Source of the DNA: Paulinella micropora
Taxonomy: Eukaryota > Cercozoa > Imbricatea > Euglyphida
Assembly: GCA_009731375.1 (NCBI GenBank)
Contig: BJOX01000011.1
Location: 1,111,068-1,175,067, forward strand
DNA: 64,000 nucleotides
Direction: 5' to 3'
Part shown: one piece after another, positions 29,374 to 43,769 of the stretch
Position numbering within the stretch: position 1 is the first letter of the stretch
How the letters are laid out: each line of letters begins with the position of its first letter
Made by a program: the position numbers and the translations under genes
Notes under the pieces: generated by a model
Databases searched by the model: none
Seen by the model: only the letters and a program-made list of their open reading frames with translations
What the model was told of the DNA's origin: nothing

Positions 29374-32189
29374 AGAATGTTAGGAAGTCCGTATGCTACA
29401 CCGTATGGTGGTAGTATCGGAGGCCTGAGGATGCCTCTGTCGGTCGGTGTACGAAGGATGGGGCTGACACCGGCTTTGGGCACGAGTGCTTCGTCCTCAG
29501 AAAGGACCACTCCTGTGATTGCTGGGACACCTGCTCGTCTGATGGACGACTTACAGGCGATTTGGCAAGCACGTCTGACGGGGGACAGTTGGGCTGATCA
29601 ACTTCCGTCGATAAGGGCGGCACAGACTGTCAAGACAGTTGTTGATGCCTTGGGAACTGGAGCTACGAGGGATGTGTGGTGTGCACTGGTGGTGGGACAG
29701 ACTACAGTGGCTAATGTGATGGTAGCTGCTGAGGTGATTGTTCAAATCTCGGAAGCTGTGGGAGTGGGAATTCCATGCTGGACGCCTGAGAGGCTGACGG
29801 CGTCCAGAATGATGGCTTCTACCGACAGGCTGGTGGATTTTAACATGGCAGTTGCACGACGAGTGCAAGCAGAGGTGTGGAGTGTTGTTTCCTTGAGCAT
29901 GGGGCTCTTCAAGGATTTCTACAAGCAGCATGGACAGCCTTTGTATGACTTGATTGGTTGCTGGTATGCTTGGGACGTCTTGGACGAAGGACACCCCAAG
30001 TGGGATGAAGTGCAAAATTTTGCTCTTTTTCATGGTCGAGAGTGGGATGCAGTGTCACCCACTGTGTTCGCAATGGGAAACCTTATTTTTCGTCCTACGG
30101 GCGTAGCGTTGACGGTCGTCTCTATGGACGACATTCTCACCAAACTCTTCGACGCAAATGACAACCTGTGGGGAACCAGGGACGCAGGTGGGAATTTTCC
30201 CAGTAGGTCTTCATTGGGAGCAGCTGAAAAGCTTGCTACAGTGGAGCAACTGTTGGTTGCAGATTCGATTGCTTTTATGGCTAGGGCTTTCGGTCATTTT
30301 GCGGTGGCATGGAATCAGCAGGCTGCTCGCAGAAAGATGAAGGTCTCTTCTTGGACTCATAAGCTCAAGAAGAACGAGAAGGAACGACGTCGTACGGTGG
30401 CACGACATCAGAAAGACGTGGACTGTCTTCTTGGGGATCAAAAGGCCTTAGCTATTGACATCAACAAGGCGACGGATCCTAAGCATATTGCAGAGATCCG
30501 TGCTTGGTTGGCATAAGTACGTCGAGTTTGTCGTTCTGCAGGCATTATTCTGCCTGAGGAGGTTGCCATCGTGGCAGACAGGCTCTTTCGTTTTCAATCG
30601 GCAGTGGACAACGAATGGGTGTCTAAGAGTGATGAGTGGAACACTCATTGGGAGCAGCTCAAGCTTTTGAGAGCCGATGCCATGTGTGTGGAAAGCATTG
30701 GTCTCATGCTTAAAGACAAGAAGAGTTTTCATGCTTTTACATCGAAGGCTCAAGACTGAGGCTAGGTGGATGCTAACAAAGAAGCCAGTGTTACACTAAA
30801 TGTTTCAGAGAGTGATGGATATGGCTATCATACTCTCTCGTACGGAAGCCTTTAAGTTGGTGGCTGAGGTCCTCTTCGACAGAGAGAACGCCACTTTCTC
30901 GAAGCTCGTGAAGGAGCTCCAAGGTGACACGGATTTATGGGCTTCCATGAGGGTGGACAACGCAGACTCCAGCGCGGAGACATGGGTCGTCGAGGGTGAG
31001 ATGGTGAGTCGAACAATGCGATGTGTGCAGAAAATCATTGTCGATGGGTGGAAGTACACCGGCCCTAAGCCTCAATCTCCCCCTCGGGAAAATCAACAAC
31101 AGGGGGGAAGGGATCTTGGTGGTCCCTTGGACCTTAATGATGAGGAAGCTTTCTGGGGTCAGGGATACCCGCGTAGGGGCCCTCGGTATTACGGTACTGG
31201 TGGTCATCGTGGCCCGGGGATGGGTCGAGGCGACAGGCCTGCCTTCAACAAGAAAGCCCTGAATGGGCGACCTCTTTGCATGAAAAAAGCTGGAGCATTA
31301 TGGCTCAAGTCGGGAGCTATGTGCAAGGCTGTATGCGATAAGTTTCATCCGGATCCAGAACGTTGGGATCATACTGTGCAGAAGGAGGTTTTGGAAAAGA
31401 TACGCCACAATTGGCCTGTGGGTCCTTTCAAAGGTCTGCTCGATACGGGCAAGTACAGGGAGGAGCTCCGCAACCTTCTTCAGCGAGATAAGAAGGCTTA
31501 TGAGATGAAAGGGTGGACGGATCTGGGGGATGCACCTTACAAGAAAGGTGAGTACCTAGTGGGAAAAGTTCACCGTTTGGAATCCCTTCAATTCGGATCC
31601 GGGGGATGCACCGGTTTCGTTTGGAAGGGATGACCCGGCGAAGTGGGGACCTCCGCTGGAGGATTCCTCTTGGGCATACAAGGGATCGGCGGCGAGCTCA
31701 AGTGATCGTCGAGAGCGAGCGAGGTCGGCTGAACGACGCAGTCGTTCACGATCGCGGGATCGTCGAAGCGATGGTGGTCGTAACGATCGAGGATCGGGAG
31801 GTCGATCTCGTCATGATAGTGACCGGGCAGGCTACGATCGAGAGCGTCGGAGCTCGAGGGAGCGTGTACGGTCACCGCGAGATCGGGATCGAGAGCGAGC
31901 AAGGTCGAGGGAGCGTACCATCTCAAATCGGTACCCACAAGAGGGTACTGGTATGGGGAATACCCCTTATGCTGGTGCAAAATTATTGCTTATGGGGGGG
32001 GGGGGTCAGGGAAACTTTCCCCCATTACAATTGCAGTCGGCGGCGGGAGGCGCCGGTATTTATTATACCAACCAGGTGCCAGTGCAACAGATGCCGGGGT
32101 ACGGGCAACCGGTGCAGCAATACTGTGCACCACAGCAGCAGGTGGCCTCGTATGTTCCACCGCCATATGTTCCGCCACCACCTTTTTAA
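29374..32189 (+). pseudogene. Decayed gag region of gypsy B
   Basis: The frame from the ATG at 29374 (upstream ATGs are possible) runs to a TAA at 30514-30516 that replaces a sense codon, continues in the same frame to 30759, then shifts. The next piece (30800-31633) holds the CCCH-type finger with the same spacing as in element A (C-x14-C-x3-C-x3-H, near 31278-31349). After a further frame change near 31570-31600 the SR-rich and Gln/Pro/Gly-rich segments follow and end at TAA 32187-32189, where element A stays open. The N-terminal 380 residues are a helical Gag with no named domain. Confidence 0.85.
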
Positions 32190-32569
32190 ACTTCGGGGGG
32201 GACGGCGGGGAACCAAGGATCGCCGGGAATGCAGTTGCAGTCTCAACAGCAAGTCCAGGGTAAGGCGTTTGGGATAACGCTGATGGACACTCTGATGGAT
32301 GTGCAGGACCAGGCTCAGGAATTGCGGGCTCGGGAGCGACTAATGCGGGAGCCGCAACTAGTGCCTGACTCGGAAGTTGGGACGGGGGATAAGTCGGTTG
32401 AGTTGCCTGTCGGCCACGGAGGCGACGAGGTTGCTCATGACTCGTCATGTGATGATAGGACTCGCGCAGGGACACAGCGGGTCGAGGACCGATGTTAGGA
32501 TTGGCCTCGGAGGCGCCAGGATAGGCAGTATATAAAGGTTGAGGACCTTGATAGTCACAGGGACACTGT

Positions 32570-35500
32570 GTGTCCAGTGATAAATAGAGGTACGGACCTT
32601 GATAATGTTGTCGCGGCAAACGCGCTGAAGGATAAATATTTTGGTGGTTACGAAGCACTTTCGGCGGACGGGTGTGGCCCGGGAAAGCTGAATTGCCTTT
32701 GCTTTTCACTAAAATTTGTATTGAAGATGTACAGGAGGAATGCATTGTTGGAAATGATACAATGGTATCTCTGAATGTGCTCGGCAAAGAGTTCATTGAA
32801 CTGTGGGGCAAAGAGCCATGGTTCAAACACGGGTTTCGGCCGTGTCGAGGAAGAGTAAAGGGAGTGGGCGGCATGACACTGATATCCGGATCAGTCATGC
32901 TTACCTTCCTTTTGAAGGACGGACAGTCTTTCTCTCACAGATTTTGGGTCGTCCCAGCCTTTGCTGGTGGTCTCCTGTTGGGGCTGAGGAGCCTGAAGCG
33001 GATGAACACTCGGATCTATACGGATCTGAACGTGGTGCAGTACGGTGGATTCGAGGTGGCTCCCCGGTACGAGGTGGTACCGTATGAACCTTTACGGCGA
33101 GGTAGCCGGTGTGCTGGAGCACCCATTGTGAATGTGAGTGTTACGTCAGTCGTGCGCGCCGACTGGGAGAGGACTAGGGTGGTGTCCGTGGAGGGCGCGG
33201 AGCCTGCGGTCACTCCCCACATTCAGGAGCCTGTCACAGCCTCGTTCTTCCATGTATGCACATTAGAATCGGGGGACTCTGAGGACTTGAGGGTGGTCGG
33301 TGACAGTTCTGACGACACAAGTCAGGAGACGGAATATGTCATTGCCACAACCTCTGGCTGGGCCTATACTAACCCCCGCGATATGAGGATCGCGAATGTG
33401 GTGTGTAGGGATTCCGCAGAGGATGAGGCGGTGTTGACCGCGATAGAAGAGAGGATGGAACACCTCAATGCAGCAAGAGAGGAATTGCTGCGGGGTAAGA
33501 TCGCGGGCATGGAGGATGCTGGTGATCAACACGTCTATATCGACGTGCATTCGACCATAATGTCACATGTGGTATGGAATGTTACCCAACATAAGCTGCC
33601 GGTCAAGCAGCCTAAGCCTATTGTGGAGGCTTTCCTGAAGAGTCACTGGGATGATAAACTATTTTTTCCTAAGGGAGTCAAGCCCATTAAGGAGGTCTTG
33701 AAGGCCCGGTTGGTGGTAGAAGACTTCACTATAGTTATCCCAGTGGGAAATCGGACGGAACTATAGTTACACTATAGTTATCGTAGTGGTGGCAGGATAT
33801 TGAAGATCACCTCATTGATGATCCGATTCCTATACCGCATAGAGGTCATAAGTTGATTTTGGCTTTGCGGTTGGGAACGAAGGAGAAGGCGTTAGCTTAC
33901 GGAGCTAAGCTGGCACAGCGGAAAATGGCGGAAGTCCGTACGCAAGCCTTTTCTTGGATCACGGGGATATATCATCGCACACATGCGATGCAATATGCGA
34001 TCATCATAGCTCATTTGGCACAGCTTGCTCAGTGGAAGAGTAAGGAAGAGACACGGTACCATGGACTATGGTACGTGAGGATGAGCGGCCTATCCCGATG
34101 GAGGATGTGGCACAGCTGTCACGCAAAGCTTCTCCGAAGGAGATCGAAGATGCAAGGATAGCAGCGGAAAAGGCTATCGCGGAAAAGATATAGTATAGTA
34201 CTTGGGAGGGTACTATGAGGGAGCGGGATGCCCTCAAGGAGATATTGGAAGATAATATGGAGGTGTTTGGGCCTCTTGAAGCAGGGTCTGTTCGAGTTTA
34301 CGAGGCTAACTTCGGGCGGAAACCTGGTGAGGACGTGGTGGGTCACAGGAGACCGTCACGCATGAGCTATCATGAGGATCTGATGGCTCGGGAGATTACG
34401 CAAGAACTGTTGGAAAAGAATATTATTGAACCACGCCTGTCGGAGGTGTCTTCACCTGTGCGTATGGCACCCAAATCGGATGGGTCCTTACGTATGTGTA
34501 TCAACTACTACAGGATCAATAAGATTCTGAAGCAGATTGAAACGCCGGTACCGGATCTCAGGAAGGGGATCAATCGGCTTAAGCATGCCAAGGTTTATAC
34601 GACGTTGGATCTTAAGATTGGATTTTGGCAGATCCCTCTTAATGAATCGTGTCGATATCTTACAGCATTCATGGTCGGAATGACCACATATGTTTGGAAG
34701 GACACTGTTACCGATGGGGCTTAAATGCTCACCGGGACTATTCCAACATGCCATGACCAAGATGCTCGGGAAGGAGTATGACGATGAAGGGACGGTGGCC
34801 CGTCTTGGGACGACGGAGGATATGCGCTATGCGTTCTGTTATATAGATGATATTATAATTTATTCAGAAAGCATGGAAAAGCACGTGGAGCACGTGAAGG
34901 ACGTCTTACGACGTATCCGTGCATTTGGATTGCGGCTGAATGCGAAGAAGTGTGACTTTGCTCAAAGGAAGATACAGTATTTAGGTTATGAGATCTCCGA
35001 GGGTCGCTGTGCCATTGCTCAGGAGAAGAGGAACTATGTGGCGTCAATGCCAATGCCACAGACTAGGACGGACCTACATTCATTTATATCGCTAGCTCAA
35101 TATTACGGGGAATTTATTCCAGGGTTCGCGGAACGGGCAGCGGTAGTAAGGAAATTTCTTAAGCAAAGGATTGGAGATGACTCGTGGCGTGAGGAGGTCA
35201 ACAGGGTCATAGCGGAACTCAAGGATGAGATCTCTAAGGATCCAAGGCAGGGAGGACGAGTTCTGATGCTGCCTGATTGGAAGGAGCAGTTTGTGCTGGA
35301 CACGGATGCGTCAGCATACGCTGTGGGGGCAGTGCTTCAGCAGATGGACAGGTCCATTGGGCAACTGCGGCCCGTGATGTCCATCAGCCGGCAGCTGATT
35401 CCGGCGGAAAGGGAATACTGTACTAGGCAGCGGGAAGCGCTTGCCATAGTATGGGCTTTTCAAAGGTTGCGGGAGTACCTTTGGGGTACACACAACATCT

Positions 35501-38264
35501 TGGTGAGAACGGATCACCACAACCTACAATGGCTCATGTCGGGAGACCATACGGGTAGGTTGGCAAGGTGGCAGTTGGAATTGGCGGAGTATGACTTCAC
35601 CATCCATTACATCAAGGGCAAGAGGAATGTTGTCCCTAATTTCTGCTCTCGTTATGAGGACAAGAGTGGGCAGAAGGAGAAGGCTGTAGACGATTTGCAG
35701 CGTCGAAACACAGTTCGAGAGGTGCGAATGGCGCAGTTCAAATTTCGCACGCCGGGAGCGGTGTTTGCGATCATGGGGCATGATGTGGACCTCCACGAGT
35801 GGGAGGAACAGGCGGCGGAGGATGCCAAGCTGCCATCGGGGCTTTGGTATCACCCGTTCACTCATAATAATCATCAACGCGACACGCGTAGCGAGGAAGT
35901 GGCTGCGGTGGAGGCAGTCGAAGTGGCAGCACAGGAGAAATGTAAGTGTTGTTACTCGCAAATAGTCAGGGAGGCTTGTAATGATATCCTATGGGCGGAA
36001 GCCAGGACCGCCGATAGGGATGAGGAGGAGGAAGTTAAAGATGGACGACACGGTGCCTTTAATGCGGCCTTGCTGCCGAAGGGCCCGATGTGTCTCAGTT
36101 TGGAGGATGAGGAAAGACTTAAAGACGAACATCTCTTTCAGCTGCCGGAAACACATCCGGACAAGGTTCGATTCCAGTTGGAGACTGACACGGCTGTCAG
36201 ACTGGCGTCGGTGGAAACTTTTCGGACTTTCACCAAGGAAAGTGCGGAATATAAGGAGTTACGGGAACATCTTGCTAATCCTCAAGCTAGACCTGAGGAC
36301 AACGAGATACGAAAGCAATGACAAACGATGCTTGTTGCTGAAGGATGGACTCCTTTGGTACATGGGCAAGGATGAAATATATGCCAATGAGGAAGACCGT
36401 TGGCTGTTATGGGTTCCACAAGAACTCAGAACGTCATTATTGATCGCGGCGCATCATTGCCCGATGCAAAGCCACCCAGGGGTGGAAAGGATGACCTGGT
36501 CTTTGCGCAGAAGGTTTTGGTGGGATAACCTAGGAAAAAGGGTCAAGGAGTTTGTGAAGGGTTCCCCCACTGTCAGATGGCAAAGCTTCAGTATAAGCCG
36601 AATTTGGGACTTAAGGGTGAGTATGATATCACTTTGGATATTTTCGATACTTTGCATATCGATCATGTTGGTCCTTTCCCGGTGGCGGGAGCGGGAAAAT
36701 TCAAATATCTGTTAACAGCGATTGATCGAACATCCATTTACGTTATCACTGTTCCTGTTACGGATGTAACCGCGGAGGTTACAGCGGCGGCATTAATTGA
36801 TCAGGTATTTGGTCGCATAGGGATTCCGAGAAGGATCATCTCGGACAGAGGTACAAGTTTTGCGAATGAGGTCTCGCAAAGGATTGCCAAGTTCTTTGGG
36901 TTTGATTGGCAATATGTAACTGCTTTTAACCCAATGGCCAACAGTAAAATTGAGCGAGTGCTTACGACGCTTAAGGCAGCGTTGAAGACCTATTGGAAAA
37001 ATAGTCATCTCAATCGGATATACTTTGTGCCTATGTTTACGTTCCCCATTAGCAATTTGGCTTCAGCGTCGTTAGGGGGGCACGCGCGGGGTGTGAGTCC
37101 GCATCAGGTGGTATATGGGAGAGCGTTGAACACACCAACGGAGCTGTTGTTTACACCCGATAAGTGGGAGCCGTGCGAGCTGATTACGAGCTATTGCAGG
37201 AGCTCGTAGTGCGATCGAGAAGTGTCGGGAGACGCTGAGAGAAATGCAGCGGGAACAGGAATTCGGCAAGTACTCTCATGTAGAGTATAAGGAAGGGGAT
37301 ACGGTCCTGTTGTATGTTCCAACGGTACCGAAGGGGGTATCGGTCAAGTTTTACAATAAGGGCATGGGCCATTTAAGATTGTACGGCAGACAGGTGCGTA
37401 TAATTATAAGATAGCGCCTACGGGGGCACGAGGAAGGGAGCAGATTGTTCGTGTGTGGCCATTAGCCAAGTTTAGTCCTAATTTGCTGGAGGACGCGAGG
37501 AGCAAGCGTTGAGGCGCATTGCACCGGCATTTAGACAGCCGCCATCGTTGCTTACGCGTAAGGAGCGTGAGGAGGCGTTGCGGAAACAGCAAGAGGAAAG
37601 CAAAGTGGAAGCGAAGCATGCGGGTCGGGACGACAACGCATCATCGGATGCCAAAGATAAAAAGGATGTTATCCTTAAGCCGACGGAAGCGGTACAGGGC
37701 CGTAAGGGTACGGTTTGGAAGAAGCCGTGCAAAGATGTGGCTAAGATCTAATGGCAGGTAGATAAATTCTATCTATGTCGACCGCATGAGGATACGGTTA
37801 TGGATAAGGATTTCGATCATTTCTTTTTAATGCAAGTTACGTATGTACAGCCCAAAACACGGGTACGAGCTGCGTTGGGGTTGGCACCAACAATGCAGTT
37901 TTGGAGAAGTAAAAGTGAGGTCGAGCTCACGCGGGATAGGATCTTTGCACCAGTGTTTCGAGACGGGGAAGGCTTGGAACAATGGGATGCGTCCATCGAG
38001 AAAGACGATGAGGATTTCACACCTTGGACGGTGCAGCTGATGCCGAGGGTAGTTCTGGATATGCCGTTTGATTTGACGGAGGAACGTAGGATTCCACTTT
38101 GCATATGGGACGAGGTCCAGAGTGCGGGCATATCATTTTTTCTGGTGGGTGCACCGAAGTGTGATAAGGAAGTTGCGGCGAAAAAGAGGAGACCAAAACA
38201 GGCGCCGATCGCAACAGAAGAGCACAAGGGTCGTGAAAGACCGAGGAAGCGAGCCAAAACGTGA
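32570..38264 (+). pseudogene. Decayed pro-pol region of gypsy B
   Basis: Collinear with element A from the protease-like domain (GNDTM near 32747-32763) to the C-terminal extension. Breaks include a frameshift near 32690, a short duplicated insertion near 33760-33785 with a stop, shifts near 34160-34200, a 2-nt insertion near 34705 just before the RT palm, shifts near 36310, 36560, 37190, 37360 and 37490, and a TAA at 37749-37751 in place of an Asp codon. YIDD (near 34845) and the DDE residues of integrase are still present. The C-terminal AT-hook-like sequence of A is altered. The element cannot make a full polyprotein. Confidence 0.9.
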
Positions 38265-38585
38265 CATTATGTGCATTGCAATGGAGTCTGATGTCGCTTA
38301 CGGATCATCAGCTACTTTTTCTTTTCGACGGAAAGGGAAGATCAAGGGATGGCATTTACATCCGATGCCAGAGGAAGGATAGAGCTGGAGCTCGGGGGCA
38401 CGAGTTCTCACGGATAAGACTCGCACTGGACGTGGACCATTATTATTTTTACTTGATCGACAGCCGGAATGCCTTATGTTATGTCACAGTGTCGGTCGGT
38501 CGAGAGCGCCTTCGAATGAGGAGTCAGTCTTCGGCGTGGGGGTCGACCGCTGACGGCGGCCTTCCCCCCAAGGGGGAAAAGGGAT
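38265..38585 (+). other. 3' untranslated region and polypurine tract of gypsy B
   Basis: Matches 7302-7595 of element A. It ends in GGGGGAAAAGGGA at 38572-38584, the polypurine tract. Confidence 0.65.
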
Positions 38586-38721
38586 TGTCGGCCGGCCCGG
38601 CCCAGCACAATACATAGTGGCATTGAGTGTCGTCCGGCTTGTCGTTACTTGACTCTTATGCTTGGTCTGCCACTCTCCCGTTGAGTGACTACTAAGTGTC
38701 AGAGTAGCTGTTCCGGTTACA
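38586..38721 (+). repeat. 3' LTR of gypsy B (136 bp)
   Basis: TGTCGGCCGG..GGTTACA, matching the other LTR copies. Confidence 0.85.
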
Positions 38722-40353
38722 GCAAGTTTGAAGCAGTTTTATATAACTTCTGAAAATTAAATCAAGTCACTGGCAATTTCAACATTTGAATAAAAAATTA
38801 AAAAATATTAATATTAATACAATGATAGTCACATGATTTATTGTACAACAAGTGCAGGAGGCCTCGGTCAGTTGTAGTTACTAGTATCGTGACAGGATAC
38901 TACAAAATTTTTTCTTGATTTAAACTTATAGAAAAAATTACTAAGTTGCTATTATACTGAGTAATAAAGATAAATTTCTACTTATGAAAAAAGTTCAACG
39001 TATGAAAAAACTTATTAAAGGTGTAAAAAAAGTTATTAAAGTTATAAATATTAATATAAAAAAAGTTCAAGCTATAAAAGAAAGTTCAAGATCACCGTCC
39101 TATAGAATAAGTTCTTGTGGGAAAAAAAATATAAAATGAAATATTATCATGATATCCTCAACTTTTTAATAGAAAGAACTTTTTTTTAAGAAAGAACTTT
39201 TTTTGTCATTTTTTTTTTAAGTTAACTTTTTTACAGGAATTCTTGTCTCCACTTGAATGTCATTAGTTGTAAGTATATTGGTCTAACATATGGTTCCGGC
39301 AGACAGTTCAAGTTGCCGGTGACAGGCCCAGTGAGTCAGCCCGATACTGAGTGCTTGTTGATAGTAATAACGGCCCGGGTAAGCCGCCGGTTTAACTGAG
39401 TTACTCCGTATATAGAATGTCCAAACTATCCGGCTACTCAGCCGCTGAGCGGCAGCGGCAGCGGCAGCAGCCTACCAAATGACAGTCGCTGCACCTTGGT
39501 TCCGTCATATGCATGCAAGTGATAGGCTCTCAGACTGGGGCCGCCGTTTGCCGCTGGTGCTAGGTCAGCGAGAAGAATACAGCAGTGGCACCGTCGGATC
39601 GGGTCGGCGTCAAGATTTCGCTCGGTGGCTGACTCAAGTGTTGAACTTCAAGTCGGTTCAATACAGTAATTGCGGCAATGGACGCTGTAGGTTCCACGAA
39701 GAAGGTCCAAATCAAAACGTAGCAAATAATATCAGAGCTAACTTTTCAGAACAGCAATTCTTAATATTACTAGGCGAGCAGGTGCTCTAAAACATTGATA
39801 TATGCATATCGAGAAAAGATGACGAATAATCTACGATACCACACGAATTGTGACCGATGCATCTACGACACAAGCCTGCATCCATGTCACGCCTGTAGAG
39901 GTGATTCGACCTGCATGCCTCGGTGGCTCTCCATGGGAGATGCAGCAAGCAACAGTCGGACGGAAGCTACGCTATGTTGTTGCTTGTGACAGAACAAACC
40001 AAATCCGTTGCTTGGACTTCCGACGAAGTCAAACAAGGTGAAAACATCCAGGAAACTAAGATACTAAAGAGGACAACGTGACAAAACTGAAACTAAGGTA
40101 CTAAAGAAGACAACGTGACAAAAATGACGCAACCAATACACAGAAAGAAGAAAATGTTTCATTACCTTGCGGATAAGATTCGTGCTCTGTAGAGTATACC
40201 ATTTGATGTCTGGACAACATAAAGGAATTATGTATGAGCACTGTGAGCCATTCCTTTTGTTTTCTCTTCCTGGGTTTGAACTCATTTGAACTCATCTTGA
40301 AAAAGTATACACGAGTCAATTGCAGACGCCGACCCGCTTCTTTCCATGACGTA
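38722..40353. other. AT-rich then mixed intergenic sequence
   Basis: 38722-39240 is AT-rich with many AAAAAAGTT words. 39450-39800 has a short frame of 103 codons with no recognised domain and a (GGCAGC)n run at its start. From 40030 to 40120 an AAACTAAGRTACTAAAGARGACAACGTGACAAAA word is tandemly duplicated. No gene is supported. Confidence 0.5.
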
Positions 40354-40768
40354 TTATGTATGTATGTATGTATGTATGTGTGTATGTATGTATGTATGCT
40401 TTCTTGTTTCCTTTTTGTGTGTCTTTGCATGTGTTTGTAGATTGTTTGTGGGTACGTATTGCATGCAAAAACATATGCGTATATATATGCACAAGTATAC
40501 ATATATACTTATATTATATATATATATACATGTATACATATACGTATGTATGTCTGTATGTTTTATGTTTGTTTGTATGTGTATGTATGTATGTATGTAT
40601 GTATGTATGCATGCATGCATGCATGCATGCATGCAGTATGTATGTATGCATGCATGTATGTATGTATGTATGTATATATGTATGTGTGTATGTATATATG
40701 TATATATGCATGTATGTATGTATGTATGTATGTATGTATGTATGTATATATATGTATGTATGTATGTA

Positions 40769-40804
<36 letters not shown>

Positions 40805-40850
40805 TGTATGTATGTATGTATGTATGTATGTATACATGCATGCATGTAAT
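40354..40850. repeat. (ATGT)n microsatellite
   Basis: Long imperfect ATGT/ATGC array with TA-rich interruptions. The apparent Tyr/Ile/His or Cys/Met/Tyr frames on both strands are artefacts of the array. Confidence 0.95.
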
Positions 40851-40931
40851 CATGTATGTGTGTATATTGCATTCATATGCACAGATGTAATTCTGTGTTT
40901 GTGCGGGTACTAAGGATATGTGCGCTTCCAA

Positions 40932-41769
40932 NNNNNNNNNNNNNNNNNNNNNNNNNNNNNNNNNNNNNNNNNNNNNNNNNNNNNNNNNNNNNNNNNNNNN
41001 NNNNNNNNNNNNNNNNNNNNNNNNNNNNNNNNNNNNNNNNNNNNNNNNNNNNNNNNNNNNNNNNNNNNNNNNNNNNNNNNNNNNNNNNNNNNNNNNNNNN
41101 NNNNNNNNNNNNNNNNNNNNNNNNNNNNNNNNNNNNNNNNNNNNNNNNNNNNNNNNNNNNNNNNNNNNNNNNNNNNNNNNNNNNNNNNNNNNNNNNNNNN
41201 NNNNNNNNNNNNNNNNNNNNNNNNNNNNNNNNNNNNNNNNNNNNNNNNNNNNNNNNNNNNNNNNNNNNNNNNNNNNNNNNNNNNNNNNNNNNNNNNNNNN
41301 NNNNNNNNNNNNNNNNNNNNNNNNNNNNNNNNNNNNNNNNNNNNNNNNNNNNNNNNNNNNNNNNNNNNNNNNNNNNNNNNNNNNNNNNNNNNNNNNNNNN
41401 NNNNNNNNNNNNNNNNNNNNNNNNNNNNNNNNNNNNNNNNNNNNNNNNNNNNNNNNNNNNNNNNNNNNNNNNNNNNNNNNNNNNNNNNNNNNNNNNNNNN
41501 NNNNNNNNNNNNNNNNNNNNNNNNNNNNNNNNNNNNNNNNNNNNNNNNNNNNNNNNNNNNNNNNNNNNNNNNNNNNNNNNNNNNNNNNNNNNNNNNNNNN
41601 NNNNNNNNNNNNNNNNNNNNNNNNNNNNNNNNNNNNNNNNNNNNNNNNNNNNNNNNNNNNNNNNNNNNNNNNNNNNNNNNNNNNNNNNNNNNNNNNNNNN
41701 NNNNNNNNNNNNNNNNNNNNNNNNNNNNNNNNNNNNNNNNNNNNNNNNNNNNNNNNNNNNNNNNNNNNN
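40932..41769. other. Assembly gap, 838 N
   Basis: Run of Ns between the ATGT array and the GA array. Confidence 0.98.
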
Positions 41770-42500
<731 letters not shown>

Positions 42501-42529
42501 AAATGAGTGAGATTGATAGACAGATAGAT

Positions 42530-42950
42530 ATGCTTAATCTATGGCCGTGGCATAGCTTTAAAAGGCATAAGCCTCCAATACTACTCGGGCAGGAACTCTC
42601 AGCACTTCACAAGCTGCACACCAACCATCCGCTTGGGCTGGTGCCCTTGCCCAGTTAAAGCCGAAAGGTAGCCGAGCCCTTGAGCTGTACAAGAACAACC
42701 ACTGAAAAGACTCCCCCAGGAGCGTGTGCCATAAGGAGATAATGACACGATAAGCCGAGGTTTTGGGAGTTCACGCTCGTTGTGAGTTACCTTCTGCAAC
42801 CTCGACTTCATCAACCCTTTGCATTACGGCCCCGTTCGAGAGTTGGTCCCCTGTTAGCCCTGCGCTGCGCGCGATCAATTATAGGAGATCGTTAGATTTG
42901 AACCCCAGGCTGTAGTTGCCAGTGGCAGAGTCTGTCTCCAGGACTGATAT
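42530..42950 (-). repeat. Retroposon-like sequence related to the 315-bp unit
   Basis: On the minus strand it contains GGGGTTCAAATCT near 42900, which resembles a pol III B box, and CCTCGGCTTA and GTATTGGAGGCTTATG, which it shares with 11601-11915 and 12094-12408. It ends beside simple repeats. A SINE or a LINE 3' fragment would fit. No reverse transcriptase is visible. Confidence 0.4.
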
Positions 42951-43074
42951 ATGTATATATATATATATTTTTTTATATTTCATGTTATATATATATGTAT
43001 ATATATATATATATTTGTATATATATATATGTATGCATATATATATATGAGAGAGAAGAGAGAGAGAGAGAGAT

Positions 43075-43138
<64 letters not shown>

Positions 43139-43140
43139 CA
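42951..43140. repeat. (TA)n and (GA)n microsatellites
   Basis: TA-rich run to about 43050 followed by a GA run to 43138. Confidence 0.9.
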
Positions 43141-43769
43141 CCGGAGCCCGAGTGTGGTTGCTGCGCGCGTGCGCGACTGGGTGGCACAGTCAACAAACAA
43201 ACAACTAGGCATGCGCGACAAGACACAAGCTGAGCTTTGCTGCAAACCGCATCGCATGATAGCAGGCCTTGTGGTTGGGGTGTCCTAGAAGGAAGACAAT
43301 GAAGGTCAGCGACGTGACAGGCAAGCAAGCCAGACATTACCTGATACGCCATGCGAATCGAAAGAAATCACCTGAAGTGGGATGTGTGAGCAAGCTGGTC
43401 CAGAAATGTGCTGCACGGTCGATGTAATATGTATGTGTCTGTCTTTGAGCGATGAGTGCAAGCGTTGTGTGTGTGTGTGTGTATGTGTATCATTTTTGTC
43501 TTTCAGTGCATGTGCATGTATATCTATGTATAAAGTGGGGTCAGGGAGGTGTGGGGATTGGCTTGAGCAGTGAGACAAAAGCAACAAAAAACAATACACC
43601 TTCACACAAACAAAGCTCTGGAGGGTTGAGGCAGACCACGTTGATTGAATTTTCTTTAATCGTGCTTGTTAAAATATCCTAGTGACGACAAAGCAAAACG
43701 AAAACAAAAAGCTACAAAATGGTCCTTCTCTCAAAACAACTATGGCAGCCACGCACCAGCCGTTGTAAT
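43141..43769. other. Intergenic, nothing recognised
   Basis: About 630 bp with a short (GT)n run near 43466. No plausible frame. Confidence 0.45.

Larger units (their letters stand above)
28845..38721 (+). mobile_element. Ty3/gypsy LTR retrotransposon B, complete but decayed (same family as A)
   Basis: About 9.9 kb between short LTRs (28845-28980 and 38586-38721). Coding parts align with element A but carry many frameshifts, stop codons and small insertions. No target duplication is visible (left flank ends ACCGTTT, right flank starts GCAAGTTT), so the ends may come from recombination between elements, or the duplication has decayed. Because it is complete at the 5' end, it shows the leader and N-terminal Gag that are missing from A. 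Confidence 0.92.

Noticed and set aside
39479-39790. A 103-codon frame as a gene
   Set aside because: No recognisable domain, repeat-rich start and no supporting context.
40354-40890. Long frames of Tyr/Ile/His or Cys/Met/Tyr on both strands
   Set aside because: They come entirely from the ATGT/TACA array, which has no stops in several frames.
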